A program made the position numbers and the translations under genes. Positions 20,778 to 34,052 of a DNA stretch of 64,000 bases are shown one piece after another. A model generated the notes under the pieces. That model saw only the letters and a list, made by a program, of their open reading frames with translations, did not search any database and was not told where the DNA came from. How positions within the stretch are numbered: position 1 is the stretch's first letter; every line of letters begins with the position of its first letter. Origin of the DNA: Apricaphanius iberus (lineage: Eukaryota > Chordata > Actinopteri > Cyprinodontiformes > Aphaniidae); assembly GCA_028564705.1 (NCBI GenBank), contig JAPXFQ010002747.1, forward strand, positions 1,240,001-1,304,000, read 5' to 3'.

Positions 20778-22544
20778 AAAAATTGACACTAGTTTGATCT
20801 TAACAACTGAGATTAAGCAACCTGTTCAGTAATGTAAGAATATTACAAATAATTTATGCTTTTCATCAGTTTTAATTCAAAATATTTAATTTGTCTGCTA
20901 GCTAGTTGCACTTGTCAGCTTGCTAGCATTAAAGTTTTGGTCATGAAGCATATCCCTTTTTCTGCAAAGACCAGCCTCAACTGTTTCTTTGTATTTTTGT
21001 TTACAATGATACATTATGCATACACCTGCACTCATTACAGTCCATTGCCCACAAAGCTTCAGACCAATGAGACAATTAGTCAATTCATTCGCTTGGTCAA
21101 ATTAGCTTATTGTTTGCAAATGGAAAAAATAAATCTATCTAGAGCACTGCTAAAGTGATTACAGAACATTAAACATAATCACAATTAATTGGTTATTGTT
21201 TAACTGTCCACAAAATGGAATAAAATGTTTGGGAGAAAGGTGAAATAGTAATTTGAAAGCAGGAGAAGTTTCTCTTAAGCTGCTTTCTAGGGGAAGTAGA
21301 ATCCCATTGCCTCAGAGGAATTAATGCCATCTGACTTCTAAGACCCTACAAGTCTTTGCTTAAAATACCAATGAAATGCAGTAGCATTAGGACATTGGTA
21401 GGTTTAAAATTCTTTGGAGCTAAGGTGTGAGGTGTGCATGTGTGCAGCATAAGAAGAAAATAAAGACATCAATTCTGCAAAGCATTCCAATGAAATACAC
21501 AGAAAATCCAGAGTTTATTGTTACCTAACAAAATTTTGTAATTTTGAAAAAAAATCTGTTTGAACCCTATGCAGATCCATGAAGGAACATCAGATTAAGA
21601 GATTTTTAGGATTTTTTTTAAATGGTCCAGACAGACCCAAAAACTCATTAGCTAAACAACATAGCTTTACAGATTTTTTTTTCCATTCTACATCACATCA
21701 AAAATCCCCCAAAGTTGATTACATTTCTAGAAAATTATCAGTGCCTAACGGTACTGGTTTATCTTGGAAGTGTGTACCTGTTACCATGCAATAAGCCTAC
21801 AAGCAAAAGAAGCATCAGGAATCAAAGCATGCAAGGACAGGTGTGGCCTAAATGAGTTCCAAGAGAGAACGCTGGATGGATGAAGCAGCTTGGCAGTGAG
21901 ATGCATTTACCATCAGAGACCTTCAGGCATCAATCATTCCTGCTGAGCCTGTCAGAAAAACATTCGGTGGCCAGCAGGCAGGTGCTGAACCCGCCAAAGG
22001 AAGATGAGAGTTAATGCTGGCCAACCTGTTGTCGTCCTCTCACAATTACCAGCACAACTGGCTTCAAGGTAATGACAGCTTAATTGTAATTCCACTCATA
22101 CCCATGCAGCACTGAGGAATTTCTTGTTATTTGGGTCTAGTGACGAGGTAAGATCAAGATGCACCGTAAATACTTATATTACAGAATATGCTAATTGTAT
22201 GTCCATTGTTAAATGGAAAACTACAGAAAACACTTGAATAAGGAATTATCCATCTCAGTCTGTTTTCAGTTTGTGTAAGTATAATAAAGCGGGTTTTTTT
22301 TCTCCCTGCTTTTAAAATCCTATTTAGTGTTTTTAAAATACCAATTAGTAATGTGTAGAAAATAACATTTCTCTAGATTTTATGGTTACTGGTATGAACG
22401 TCTTAAAAATGAACAGTTTTAAAGCCCAACTAAAAATCATTAATTTTCTTCCTGCATTATTTTTAATGAAATGGCAGAGAAAAGACTGGAGTGGCTGTGT
22501 GTTGCTGTGCACTGCTAGTCAGCTTGCTTATACAGTAGATGGTT
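20778..22544. other. 3' UTR of the acetyltransferase gene and downstream DNA
   Basis: AT-rich sequence. AATAAA at 21128-21133 is a plausible polyadenylation signal about 350 bases after the stop; later AATAAA occurrences (near 21219 and 21457) are alternatives. Nothing else was recognised to 22544. Confidence 0.45.
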
Positions 22545-22895
22545 CTCTCATACTGAGTCAGGTTCTGGTTCTGCTGGAGGTCTCTTCCTGTTAAAGTAGA
22601 CTTTTTTCCTCCAAACTGTTGCCACACATACGCTCAGTATGAGGGATTGCTTTCAAGCCAACAACACAATGCAAGTGACTGTCTGTCGCTACATGTTTGT
22701 CCAGGTAGAATGAATGCTTCAGGTCAGTGATTTGATGCAGTCTGGTGGGATTGTTTAGAAAACTTTTAAACTGAATAATGAACTGGAGAAATAACTTGAA
22801 TGTATGCATGATTGAATTGAAATGACTTTTCTTGTAAAGTGCCTCAATATGATATGTTGGGAATCTGTGCTATATAAATAAACTCAATTAAATTC
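22545..22895 (+). repeat. Fish retroposon 3' tail (copy 1)
   Basis: The order TTCTGCTGGAGGTCTCTTCC ... AAAGTGCCTCAATATGA ... GCTATATAAATAAACTCAATT matches a very abundant teleost repeat tail. A second copy in the opposite orientation lies at 50850-51235. The parent element (LINE or SINE) was not determined. Confidence 0.7.
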
Positions 22896-23514
22896 ACATT
22901 ATTAATTTTTAAATGGGACAAAAATCTTTCTTAAATAAATGTTATTTCATCACACTATTTTGTTGTTAATCTTTTTGTAACTACTGTTAAACTGAGGTGT
23001 TTTTACAAATAGATATCATAGTGTAAAGATCTAGTCCCGACCAATGCCCAGTTTGGATGATGTAAAATACTTTTTGCAACACTTAGAAACAATTCAGGCA
23101 GGAATTGTGTGCATTAGGTCAACAATGAGATGCCTACGTATGTGTCAATGACACACCATTTACACTATTTATTCATATATTCAGTGTGATTTATGATTAA
23201 TCTGTGAGGAAACTTGGAACTCTAATACACATTTAAAGATGCCAAACCTTTTCAGTCATTTTTACAACAGAATTGCATTCTTAAAATGGTATGAAATAAT
23301 TTCTGGTTTTTAGACTGAGCTTTTATTTAAACAAGCTTTAATGTCTATGCCACTGTGCAGGGCTGGTAAATTATATTTACGTGTTTTTATTTGATAGATT
23401 AGCTCATTTAATTTCACCAGAGCTATGAAAATTTGGCAAAGTTCAAAGTCCATTTTGTAAATGGTATTTGGCTGCCTGCTTCAGTAGCTCCGGTCATATA
23501 TACAGCGTATTTAT
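22896..23514. other. No gene recognised
   Basis: AT-rich sequence with no supported feature. Confidence 0.4.
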
Positions 23515-24010
23515 ATAGTTGAACCTAAAATAATTTATACCCTTTATGGATTACAATGAAGATTTTTAATATGACCAACGTGATTTTTCTTACTTGTAGT
23601 AACATTGGCAACCTCAACTGAACCAATTGTGTGGAAAAAGCTAGAGATTAGGGTGATGACAAGGAGGCTTTTCAACCTCAAAGATTTGGAGCTAATTGCT
23701 AAAGGTAAATGGTGAAAATATACAATTGGAGATAAAAAAAAAAAACGTGTCCACAATAAAATGTTAAATCCTTTTAATGTAAACACAGAAGTTTCCTTTT
23801 TTTTTTAGAATGGTATACCATGCTGGGTAATCCATTATTTTTTATTAAAATGAATATTGCTTGAAACACCATGGACACTTTTTTTCTTTAGCTCCCTCCA
23901 AATAATCTCCTTTACATTCAAGTGAGGACTCTGGCTTGGCCATCTTAAACCTTATTATTTCCTGAGACCTTCAGTTCAGGACTCCGAGAGATTTTCTTTG
24001 GGATTAATTT
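23515..24010. mobile_element. Tc1/mariner remnant, rearranged
   Basis: GTTGAACCTAAAATAATTTA at 23519 matches the terminal repeat of a fish Tc1 family. Bases about 23633-23705 match the reverse complement of that family's segment around GAGCTCCAA...GGTGATG, while 23890-23950 (TTTAGCTCCCTCCAAATAAT onward) matches the next part in forward orientation. The two halves are therefore inverted relative to each other, a fold-back or rearranged copy. No usable transposase frame remains. Confidence 0.55.
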
Positions 24011-25502
24011 GATATACTTTTCTATCCTTTGGTCATTACAGGAATGAAGATTTCCAGTGTGAGATAGCTTAAGATCAATAAAAAATGACTACAATCTCTC
24101 CAAAGGAAGAAATCAAAAATCTAATTGGAAAACATTTTTTGTCTGGTTTTAGAGGAGTAGGGATAGGGTGCGTTGAGAGTGTGTGTATGTGTGAACTTTT
24201 TTGGGTGCATCAAGAGATAATATGGTGTCTTTCTTTCTTGCACTTTTTTCTTTATCTTATAAATCCATCTCATATCTCTACCTAAGTGTTTTTGATCTTG
24301 ATAGAAAGAGTTTATATATATTTTAGAAAAAAACTTTTGATGACAATAATAAAGCAAGTAATCAAGATTACAAGCAGTGCCTGTGTGTAAACAGGGCTGT
24401 TTCTTTTCCTATCTTAGTATCCTTACTGAATAGGCAAACATTATGGTGATTAATTGCTTAAGGATACCGGCTCGCTTTCTGCTGCTGTATTAGAGCCAAA
24501 CTTAGATTGTTTGGATCGTTCATCATCATATGTTATTCACCACTGCCTTGACTAATCGCATTTCATCTTCATTGTCGCACCACAGTTAAGTTACTTTTGG
24601 TTCATTCTCCTGAGCTTTACCGAAGAAGAACACCTGGCCAATTATGTTGGCTGACAACTCAGAGAAACGTTGCAAAGCTTTGTCCTTCCACATTCTCTTC
24701 TAACTTTTAATGCATTTTTTAAACTGACATTATGCAAAATCTGCTCTCCATTTCACTGAATGATGGGACATAATCTGCTTTAGGAGCAGAAGATAAGACC
24801 ACACTGCCAGTGAAGTCAATAGAATTGTGTTAAATAGGTCATATGAATCCAAGCTAAGGAAGCCAAAGCATATGGAAAATTATTCACATAAATTTTTATG
24901 ACTGAAACACTAAATATTAGATTAATGTGTAAATGTATGTATTTGATGTGTACTGGAATATAATTTGTATCCACTGAGGTTGTTCATTTTTTTCTAGATT
25001 ACAACTACAAGCTTCAATGTATGTTACTGATCCCTTTTTGCATTACCAAAGACAACTTAGCACAGAATTGTGAAGTTGAAAGACAATCACACATGGTCAA
25101 AATCTGAAAAAGTATTTATTTTCAAACTTCCTGTCTTTTGGATTATGTTTCCACCAGTTTTGCATATTAAGAGGCATACATTTTTGTCCATGCTTCTTAG
25201 TAAAATACCTAGTTTTATTTCAACCTGACCCTTATTTTTAGCAAATATTAAGTTCCTTTATTCACCCTGACAAGTCTGGAGCTTTTTGGAGCTGTTCAGA
25301 AGGAGTTTGTATCGAGTCGCGATCAGAGTATTTCCATATAAAGGGAGTCAATGGGGGCAGACGTTCGTTGCCTGTAATAAGGCATTATCTGCTCTAAAAC
25401 TCCTTCATTTACTGTAACCATGTTTTGTTAATAAATGTTAGCAGGACTCCCCTTGGAGTTCAGAACATCTTGGAAGTGCTTATTAGTTCTGTTCTGGGTG
25501 AT
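24011..25502. other. No gene recognised
   Basis: AT-rich intergenic sequence; no exon or repeat termini were supported. Confidence 0.4.
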
Positions 25503-25505
25503 TTA

Positions 25506-26101
25506 GGCCCCGTCCACACTACTGCGTTTTCGTTTAAAAAAGGAGACCTTTTGCTACGTTTGCACCTCCCATCCACACTAAAACGGCAAAAACGGAGACC
25601 CAAAACGGAGAAGTTTAGAAACGCTGCTGACCCAGTTTTTCATTTTGAAACTCCGGAGGGCATTTTGGTGTGGACGTCTCAAGACGGAGGAGTTTAGAAA
25701 CGATGACGCAGCAGATCACACTCGGCTCTATGATTGGGTGTCATCGGTCATGGCGTGACCCATGGATGACCCATCCCCAGAAGATAACATACAAAAACAG
25801 CCTGGAGTACATTACGTTAGAAACTGCAACATGGATAACGAATTACATCTCTGGCCTTCGACATATTTAGCGGGTACGTTAGCTTGGCTACTTTCATCAA
25901 ATCTGAGGAATGGCTAACCTGTTTCCTGTTTATACCAGCGCGCGCATGCCCAGTGTTGGAGAGTGGTCACGTGATCCGTCAGTCCTTTTAATGTGGACGG
26001 AGATCAATTTTAATATGCAGGGAAAACACTAGGATGGACGGAGATAGTTTTCGTTTAAACTCTCCATTTCTAAATGAAAACGCAGTAGTGTGGACGGGGC
26101 C
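25506..26101. mobile_element. PIF/Harbinger-like MITE
   Basis: The ends are inverted repeats: GGCCCCGTCCACACTACTGC at the left and the complementary sequence at 26082-26101. The element is flanked by TTA (25503-25505) and TTG (26102-26104), compatible with the 3-bp TWA target of PIF/Harbinger with one change. The interior repeats AAACGGAGA-like motifs. No transposase is encoded. The element at 62356 has similar termini and a clear TTA duplication. Confidence 0.75.
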
Positions 26102-26243
26102 TTGGAAGCAATAAAATAACTACACTATCGTGTGACTACATGACGTCACTGCCGTGCTCCATCCCATTTGTAGTCTGAGCAGGACTTTCACGCTGTGGTC
26201 TACGGCGGTTTGCTAGACACAACTTGCTTCTGCAGACATCAAC

Positions 26244-26351
26244 ATGGTTCACGTTTGCGTGTTTCCAAATTGCACTAACCGAATAACCAGATGGACTAAC
26301 TTCAGCTTCTACAGGTTTCCTTTCCGCAACCTAAGCAGACTACAGCTGTAA
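26244..26351 (+). pseudogene. THAP zinc-finger N-terminal fragment
   Basis: ATG opens a 35-codon frame with M-V-x-x-C-x4-C at the start, then F-x-F-Y-R-F-P-F, the layout of a THAP domain N-terminus (C-x2-4-C followed by the F.RFP block). The frame stops just after, before the conserved Trp and the distal C-x2-H pair. THAP domains occur in host DNA-binding proteins and in P-element and Kolobok transposases. It could be a decayed transposase, a gene relic or a true first exon; a weak GTAATG donor lies near the stop. Confidence 0.45.
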
Positions 26352-29300
26352 TGGTGGCGGGTGCGATGTCATTGAAATCACAGGTTATTGTAAATTGGAA
26401 TTGGTTACATTAAAACCCTGTAAAAACCTCAGATGCTAATACCTTAGCACCTCAGAGACTTTCTGAACTCACAGGGGAATATCGCTAACTATTCATAACA
26501 AAACACATTACACATTACCTTCTCCCACATGTTTGCCGTGTCTCCCACATGACTTGAAAAGCCTACAAACAAGAATTATTATGACTTCCATCTAACCAAA
26601 CACTTCCTTTGCGCCACACTTACATAAAACCAAATTTGTGCAGTAAACGATCAATGGTTGGCTTAAGGCCTTCCCGCCTGTTGTTTTTCTTCATGGACTG
26701 CAGTACTCCAGTTTGACCACAAAATGTCAATCTTACGTATCGTATCTTTGAAGCTGCTGTCCAGAGTTTTTCATGTAAGTAAGATTACCTGAAAGATTAA
26801 GATAAAGATTTTTTAAATCCCAAAATCTCAGGGCCCCACCCAAAGCTTCCCTCCCCCCTTCTCTCCCGCTACCTCTAGCCCTACGTCAGCAATTATGCAT
26901 GGACATTACCTGTTTTATCACAGTGGGTCAAAGAGGAAAGCAGAACCCACTATCGAGCCCCACCTGGGCATATTTTTTTTTACAGATATTTCAGAAGTGA
27001 GCTACTTCTCCGTGACTGATGCTCCTTTCCAATATGCCAACTGTACCTATACTCACAGGTTTGTACGATGCACATGCAAGTTAACTCACAACTGACAAGG
27101 GTGAAACTCAAATTCTGTTGGCTAAAAAATTCGGCAGTCACTTTGAAATGCATGGGCAGGGTGTGATTGGACGGGGGACCCCACGGGGGACCCCCCACCC
27201 CCACCCCCCACCCACCTCTGGTCATTCATTTCTTATCTCTATATATATAATATGTTGGGGTTTTTGTTCCTCCCGCTTGTCCGACAGAGTATTATTTCCC
27301 TTCATATGAATTCTGAAATCCCTGTAATTCTATTTAGATGTTACAAGCTCCAAGACACCATAGGAGAACACCTTAAAAAACTGTTGGCTGCAGTTTACAC
27401 GTTCCCAGTCTCCACAGCAGTGTGGGAGGGGATTCAGCACAGTCAACGCTATATTGACAGACGAGAGGAATATAACTATCTCTGAACAGAGCCCAAAAGG
27501 GGTCAGGAGTAGAAATAATTTTTAGGTATAAGAATCTAACTTTTATTAAACTGCGCGTGGATTTGGGCATTGTGCTGGACCTTTCCAGGCTTTAAACTGA
27601 AAAAAAGGAGTTATTCCTTTAACTTGTAAATAAGACGTCTAAGTTATGGCCTCCATAAAAACACACTAGTGACCAGGTTTGTTTCAACTCCGGGCACAAA
27701 AAATGCAATAATTATTTTTATGCGGCTTTTAAGACAAACCGATCCAAACTGAACCGGCCCAAAAATCACACATTATACTGTATATGTCTGTCTTGTCTGA
27801 GACACATGGAGCTGGTGGTGCAGCATAATTACAACACCTTGCATTACAGAGATATGAGTTACTCAGTTACCTGTTAATATTGTATCCACTTTTGAATGTG
27901 TCTTTACTGAACGTAACATTGATACATGCAAAGCATGCAGGAGGATTCACACATAAACAATGTGTATATATCCTGGGATACTAGTCAGTTTGGATAGTGT
28001 TTGTATGAGAATTGCGCCAGTGGATGCACTGTTACAAAAATTCAGAACCGTTTTTTAGCCTACGTGGTGGGAACAAAACACTAATATATATTAAAAATGC
28101 CTGGGACATGTCCCCAGCTAATGACTCATATGTCTATATTTTCTTGTAGGACCCCAAATCCGTGCGCACAGTGTAATAAGCCGAGGGTATGGATTTTTAA
28201 GACTAAAAAGAATTTGTGAACCAGACCCCGGCTGGGTTCCTCTGGTTCAGAGACTGACTTTTTTCCACACATAAATAAATACAGAGTTGTGGATGTGAAA
28301 GGGCAGACAAGGTGCTGCCGATGCTGCCGCGGGGAAAAAATAATCTCACCTGCTATGACTGGATAACTCAAGTTAATTCTTTAATTTTAATCATCTTAAA
28401 ATGTTTTTATGTCAACAATATATATATTTTGTAAGTTCGGAAAGGGTAAAAGATGCCCTGCAGCCAGCATACACAAACCTGATGTTATTTTTATGAATAA
28501 AAAGGGAAAAAATCCCCCCCTCTGCTTTTTTCACAAATCGCACCCTGTGCATAGGAGTCTATGGGAGGAAGGCAGGACATAGGAAGAATAATAAAATGTT
28601 GTGGAGCACTAGCCATTTTATCTTAGGACTGAACCCAACTGTCATTCTAAGAATATACAGTATAAAACTTTTGTACATAGATAGATCCTCTGGACTGCAA
28701 CTTTAAGTGACCGCCCCATCTTGGTAAGTTTACAGTTTTTCATAGACCTTCTGATTTTGGATGATAGAAACTGTTCAAAGCTTTATTAATTTTCTAACCT
28801 ATTACTGCTTTAAATTTGATCGTTTACCCTATTCTTTCTGAGGCCTTACTTTAGCAGCTGGGTATATGCTGAGATTAAATTCCACAATATTAGATTTTAT
28901 TTATTGATTAGGTCAGTAAAGGAAACTATATCATCACTTGATTTTATGAAGGGTTGTAAAACTAAAAGGGATACATACATGGTTGTTTTTTTTCAAAACT
29001 GTATATCATTTTCCCTTCTTCTTCACAACAAACACAACTAACTTCATCATGTTAGTCTGTCTCAAAAAGTCCCAATGTAATGCATCTTCTTTTTTTGGTT
29101 GAAACATGCCAAAGAAAGAACGTAATAAGGGTGTGGATACTTTTACAAGGCCTTGTAGTTAGTAAGTGGGTTTTAAACAGGAAACGGGTGCATAGTGGGT
29201 AAATGTTGCAGACAACATGAGACTCTGCCTTTGTTGCTGAGTTGCTGCTTCAGTGGAAGAGGACTGTGGGGATTTGTTCAACAAAGTAATTGGGCAATAC

Positions 29301-32300
29301 AACAACTGAGAAATTTATTGTCGCTGCTGTAATTACAAAATATATGGGACAATCAATTTTTATTACAAATCCGATAGTGAAGGTGTAAAAGTTCTGGAGT
29401 GATTCTCCTGTGCTTAAAATGATTATACTGTATGTTTTTTTGAGCTAATGAACCAAGGGAATCATATCTCAGTCACATTAATGACTATGCAGTTTTAAAT
29501 AAGATACTTCAAGTAACTGCGACTTTTGACGAAAACTGGGAATCAATCTTTAATTTCTCTTCATAAACGCCTACTTAGACGAGTGAGCACACTGCGCACG
29601 CAGTAGCACTGATAAAGTCCTTCTATGTAAGGATGCAATTTTCCTAAATAGCTGACATCTGGTCAGTGCTATTTTATGATCCTTGGTTCCAAATAGTCAG
29701 ATGACAAAATGGGTACATTTATATATTAAATTATTTGAAATGAGACAGGGTTTTCAATTACTTCCAGTAAAGACTTACTGTAAAATCAGTAAAAATATAC
29801 CTTATACACGATTATATTTGTATAGAAACAATTGTTAGGGTCATTTATTTAGATTTTTTTACTTTAAATACCTGTTTTCAGAATTACCCACACCAACAAA
29901 CATCTATTCATTTGAGTGCGTACATAATTCATTTGCATTTTCTTTGTTTTTTCTTAGTGGAATGCTTTTAAATTCCTTTTCTAGACATTTTCACTGATAT
30001 TCTGAATAAATGCAGTAAAATATTTGATTTTGGACAACAGTACATAGATCTTAGCAAAATTGACTGCAATGAAATGCCTAGAAGGAGAATATGAAGGAGA
30101 CCAGAGTAAACCGGATTGGAACATGAATTTAAATGTTGAAATCTGTCATAAGACTGTTGCTCTGGAGTTTACTAATGCCAGTGGATTAGCTAAATTCTTC
30201 AACTTCTAGTGATATCATTAACCCAAATACATACAAAATAGAATAAGGAGGGGTTTATTTTCTCCTCTGTGTTTTTTTAAACCTTTAGTTATGGTGAAAA
30301 CCTGCAGTAGAAATCAATAGTTAACCATGTTTTTATTGTCAGCTTAGGTTTGTTTGTGAAAAAAGTTACAACACCAGGTGTATCTTTAAAGAAGCAAAAC
30401 TGTTATGAAGAATTCCTTTAGGTGAAATAAATTAACTTAATAAAGTAAAACAGCCACAAAAAAAATATACAGGAATTATTGTTGAGAAATTATAACTAAT
30501 CACAAAGCAAAGCAATACAACATGTCCTGATTCAGGAATATTTGATTGCAGTACCAGATTGAAAAGGGAAAATTAAAATCAACAGAACAACTAATTTGTG
30601 AGAAAATTATTCCAGAGTTGGATGAATGCACTTACGGCTATCACAAAAAGGAACTGTCAATTCTGTCTGCTGCATGCAGTACTGATTTCCTGTATTTTTC
30701 ACTGGCTCAATGCTGAAATCGACTCTGTGCTTGTACAGCTGACCAGCATGGAGTGGTCTTGGAGTAGTATAGACTATCACTCTTAACTGAATCAGCTTTC
30801 TATACCCCCACATAAAGAGTTGAAATCCACCCCAACAGAATTACTGGCCTTGCAGATCAGTTTATTCCTCCTATTGGCATTCACTAGCCTCTGTCTGTGG
30901 CCCCAGGAGGAGCTCTGATGACCACAAACACGTCTGACAGATGTTGAAAGATTAAAGCTGTCTTAGAAAGGAAATCACTTGCTTTTTAAGTAAAGTAACA
31001 GTCTTGCGAATAATTTGCACCCCAATATATTTGTAATGGTTCAGATTCATCCACACTGAAAAAAGGAGCTGCAGGTGTGATAGTCCTCATTAAGTCTACT
31101 AACAGTTGTTGTTATTTTTTTGGGGGTTTTTTTTGCGACTAAGAGTTGCGAATGATTCTCCTACTTTTCTCTCAGTGAACATCCACTATAAGAAAAGTTA
31201 TATTTTTATTGTTTTCTACATGATTTTTTATGAAAAGTCAAGACTGTCCACAAACAGGAACGAAAGGGATACATGCAAACATGCAGACCTGACAGGTGTG
31301 AGCAAGGGACAAGTGTCAAGAAGTCTGTTGGCCCAGAAATGTTCCCAGATTTACCTGTTGTAAAATATTGTCCAGCTAATAAGGTATGAACACTAGCACA
31401 TTGTATCCATTATTTAGCTCTATTTTGGAATGTAGAGCTGGAACTGATGTATGTTATGCCATCTTCTACTTGATACAGATAACTGAAGTATTTTCCTGCT
31501 TAGCTTCATTAAAATAATGCTTACACATTGGTATACAGCTGAATTTAATCATGAATTCATTTATATTAAAGAAAATAATTCCTACCTCAGTTTTCAAGGA
31601 AAATGCATGACATTCTACCTTTGATTAAGCTACATATTTTTCTAAAGGCTTCTGACGTTCCATGAAAAGAGATGGAGGACAGTTTTTCATCATGGTCATC
31701 AGACACAGATTAAGTTGGACTGAGGTGAGGGTATTTGGCATGTGTAGCTGTGCAAGGATGAAGTCTGGGTCAATCATAATGGGGCTGCAGCTCTGAGTAA
31801 GAGAAATAGACCTGTTAAGGGCTTCGATTTTTCCTTAAGAAAGCAAGTGACTCTGGTTTCTGCTATCAGTTACATAACAGCGATTATGTGATTGCTGCTT
31901 GTATAATATGCTATAATTTTTGATCTCTCAGCCTGACCTTTCTCTGCTTTCATGGCCAATGTCACAACCCCTGAATCTTATATGGGGAATTTACTCATGA
32001 ATGGTTTGTGCAGAAAAAAAACATCCCTACTTTACATCCAAATATAATAACAGGGGTCACGTTAACCTAATGCATTCCGTCTTTGAACTCTTTTCACAGA
32101 TTCATGCCTTAACCACTTGGTGCAGACTTGCAGAAATTTTACTCACAGAGTACAGGTAACTAAGTCAATCAGAAAAAAATATTCCAATGGGAGCATCTAG
32201 AACATAATCTCAGACCTGGACACCAGCTGGCAGCATGTTAAGGACTTATGGAGTCTTCGGAGTGAGTCTGACAGAAGCTGCACTAGACACAGACCAGAAC

Positions 32301-32707
32301 AGCTGAACGCAGAAGTCTAGAGGGAGCGCATGGTCGTTCAAGAAGTCTTGCTGACAAAGTAATCCGTCTCAAGCAGCAATCCCACTTGAGGCATTTGATT
32401 ATGCACAAGTGGGTGAGCAGTTCCAGTCCATGAAAACCAGGAGGAGCTGTGAGACCCTGTGTTTTGGCCACGGCATGTGAAGTGTTCATATTCGATATAC
32501 GTATTCATCTGTTTAGTTTGTGATGACACAATGTGGATTCTCTGTTCAGCTTGTTTGGGTTGAATATTTATTTAAATTAATAAAAATAGATTACTATATC
32601 CACGCACTAAAAATGTGGCTTCGTTTAAACAGAAAACATTACTCAAAAATAAAATTAAGATCCTGTATGCATTTTCATACTGTAATTTGGTTCTTTATTT
32701 CGCTTTT
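26352..32707. other. Long region without recognised gene
   Basis: About 6.3 kb of AT-rich DNA. A C-rich patch with GGGGGACC repeats lies at 27175-27215 and pyrimidine-rich stretches near 26830-26880. Reading frames are short and lack coding character. No RNA gene, terminal repeat or splice-flanked exon was identified, though divergent non-coding elements could be present. Confidence 0.4.
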
Positions 32708-32715
32708 GTAGGAAT

Positions 32716-34044
32716 TAGAGGGTGACACGGGAATCAATTGTCGCTCCCGGCCCTTCCCGATCCCAAAAAAAAAAGAATAGTTAGGGCCTCCTCTCTCCTC
32801 CCCGTTTACCATTAATGGCACACGTTCAAGGAGGAATTCATGATGGATTCCCAGACTCCTCCTCGCCAGCTCTGATGAAGCATGTTCCTAAAAAGGGCAT
32901 GGGGCGGGATCTTCACTGTAGACTCTGCCCTCGCGGGGCGTGTATGGGTGTGTAGTTCGGTTGTAATCGCGCCCATTCTGCTCCCGCATCTTTAGCTCTG
33001 ATGCAAAACCTGGCTAGCTAAGCTAAAGGATAATAGCCCCATGCCTGACTGCTGCCGTATCTGCGCTCCTCTGACGGTTCTCCTATTTCTCAAACCTCAA
33101 AAGGTAAGAACTATTAACTTGAAATAATTTTGAAAATGTAGTGTTACTGTAATTAAAGTCCAACAAAACAGCCTGTTAATCAAAGTCCGGCCCCCTCATT
33201 AATTATGCAAGATTTCAAAAAATTATCTTACGAAAACCAGCCTGGTGCCTATGTTTTTGACGAGCCCAGCGTTATCTCAGGAAGAATATGTAGCCATAGA
33301 AAGTTTTTAAAAAATGGGCACCAGGCATTAAAGTTGTTTTTAACGTGTCTAAAGTCCAATGCTTTTCAATGGGGGCCTAGCGGCCAAATGGAGGTACTAC
33401 AGCAATGGAGGAGCAATGGAGGAGCGATGGCGGCGTCCATGGTATGCGGTCACAAAGCAGAGCGGCCAGCGGCCATTGGTCCCGACCCGAATCCCGTAGA
33501 TTAGTAATTTACCTCCTATGGCGCTCGCTTCCCCCGCCCCCCTTTAAACCATAGCGTAGCTCAGTTTCAAAGATCATCTATTTAGCTTTATCTGCCATCT
33601 TTAACCATATCCTGCATTCTCGTTGTTTGGCCACCTTACCACGTCATTATTGGACTCGATTCGTCTGACTACCAAACTATTAAGATACACACAGTCTTAT
33701 ATCATATGCTTACCAGTTTATCCAGGTGGTGTAGCAACAACGTAGCAGTTTCAGTTTTGGTGCGTGCAGTGTAGTAGACCCGATGGAATTGCATTTTGCA
33801 GCGGAGTTAATAACCCCACGCATTGGCACCGCATTGCAGCGTCATTTTTTAAAGCTCATTTCCTGACATGTGACAAGATAAATGTAAAAAAATATATATA
33901 ATTTCCGGTTTCCCGTCCGATCCCGTGGATTATTTCCTGTCCCGTCCCGATCACTTTACCAGCAGTGAAAATGACTCCCGTCCCGCGGGAATCCTGCAGG
34001 AATCAAGTAATCCGTGGGAATCCCGAAAAAAGTGTCACCCTCTA
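32716..34044. mobile_element. hAT non-autonomous element, 1.33 kb, with perfect target duplication
   Basis: The element begins TAGAGGGTGACAC and ends with the inverted GTGTCACCCTCTA (one end has an extra A-rich stretch just inside). It is flanked by identical 8-bp duplications GTAGGAAT (32708-32715 and 34045-34052). Subterminal GGGAATC/GATTCCC and CCCGTCCCGATC motifs cluster at both ends, as in hAT elements. The interior has no transposase. Perfect duplications imply a relatively young or well-preserved insertion. Confidence 0.9.
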
Positions 34045-34052
34045 GTAGGAAT

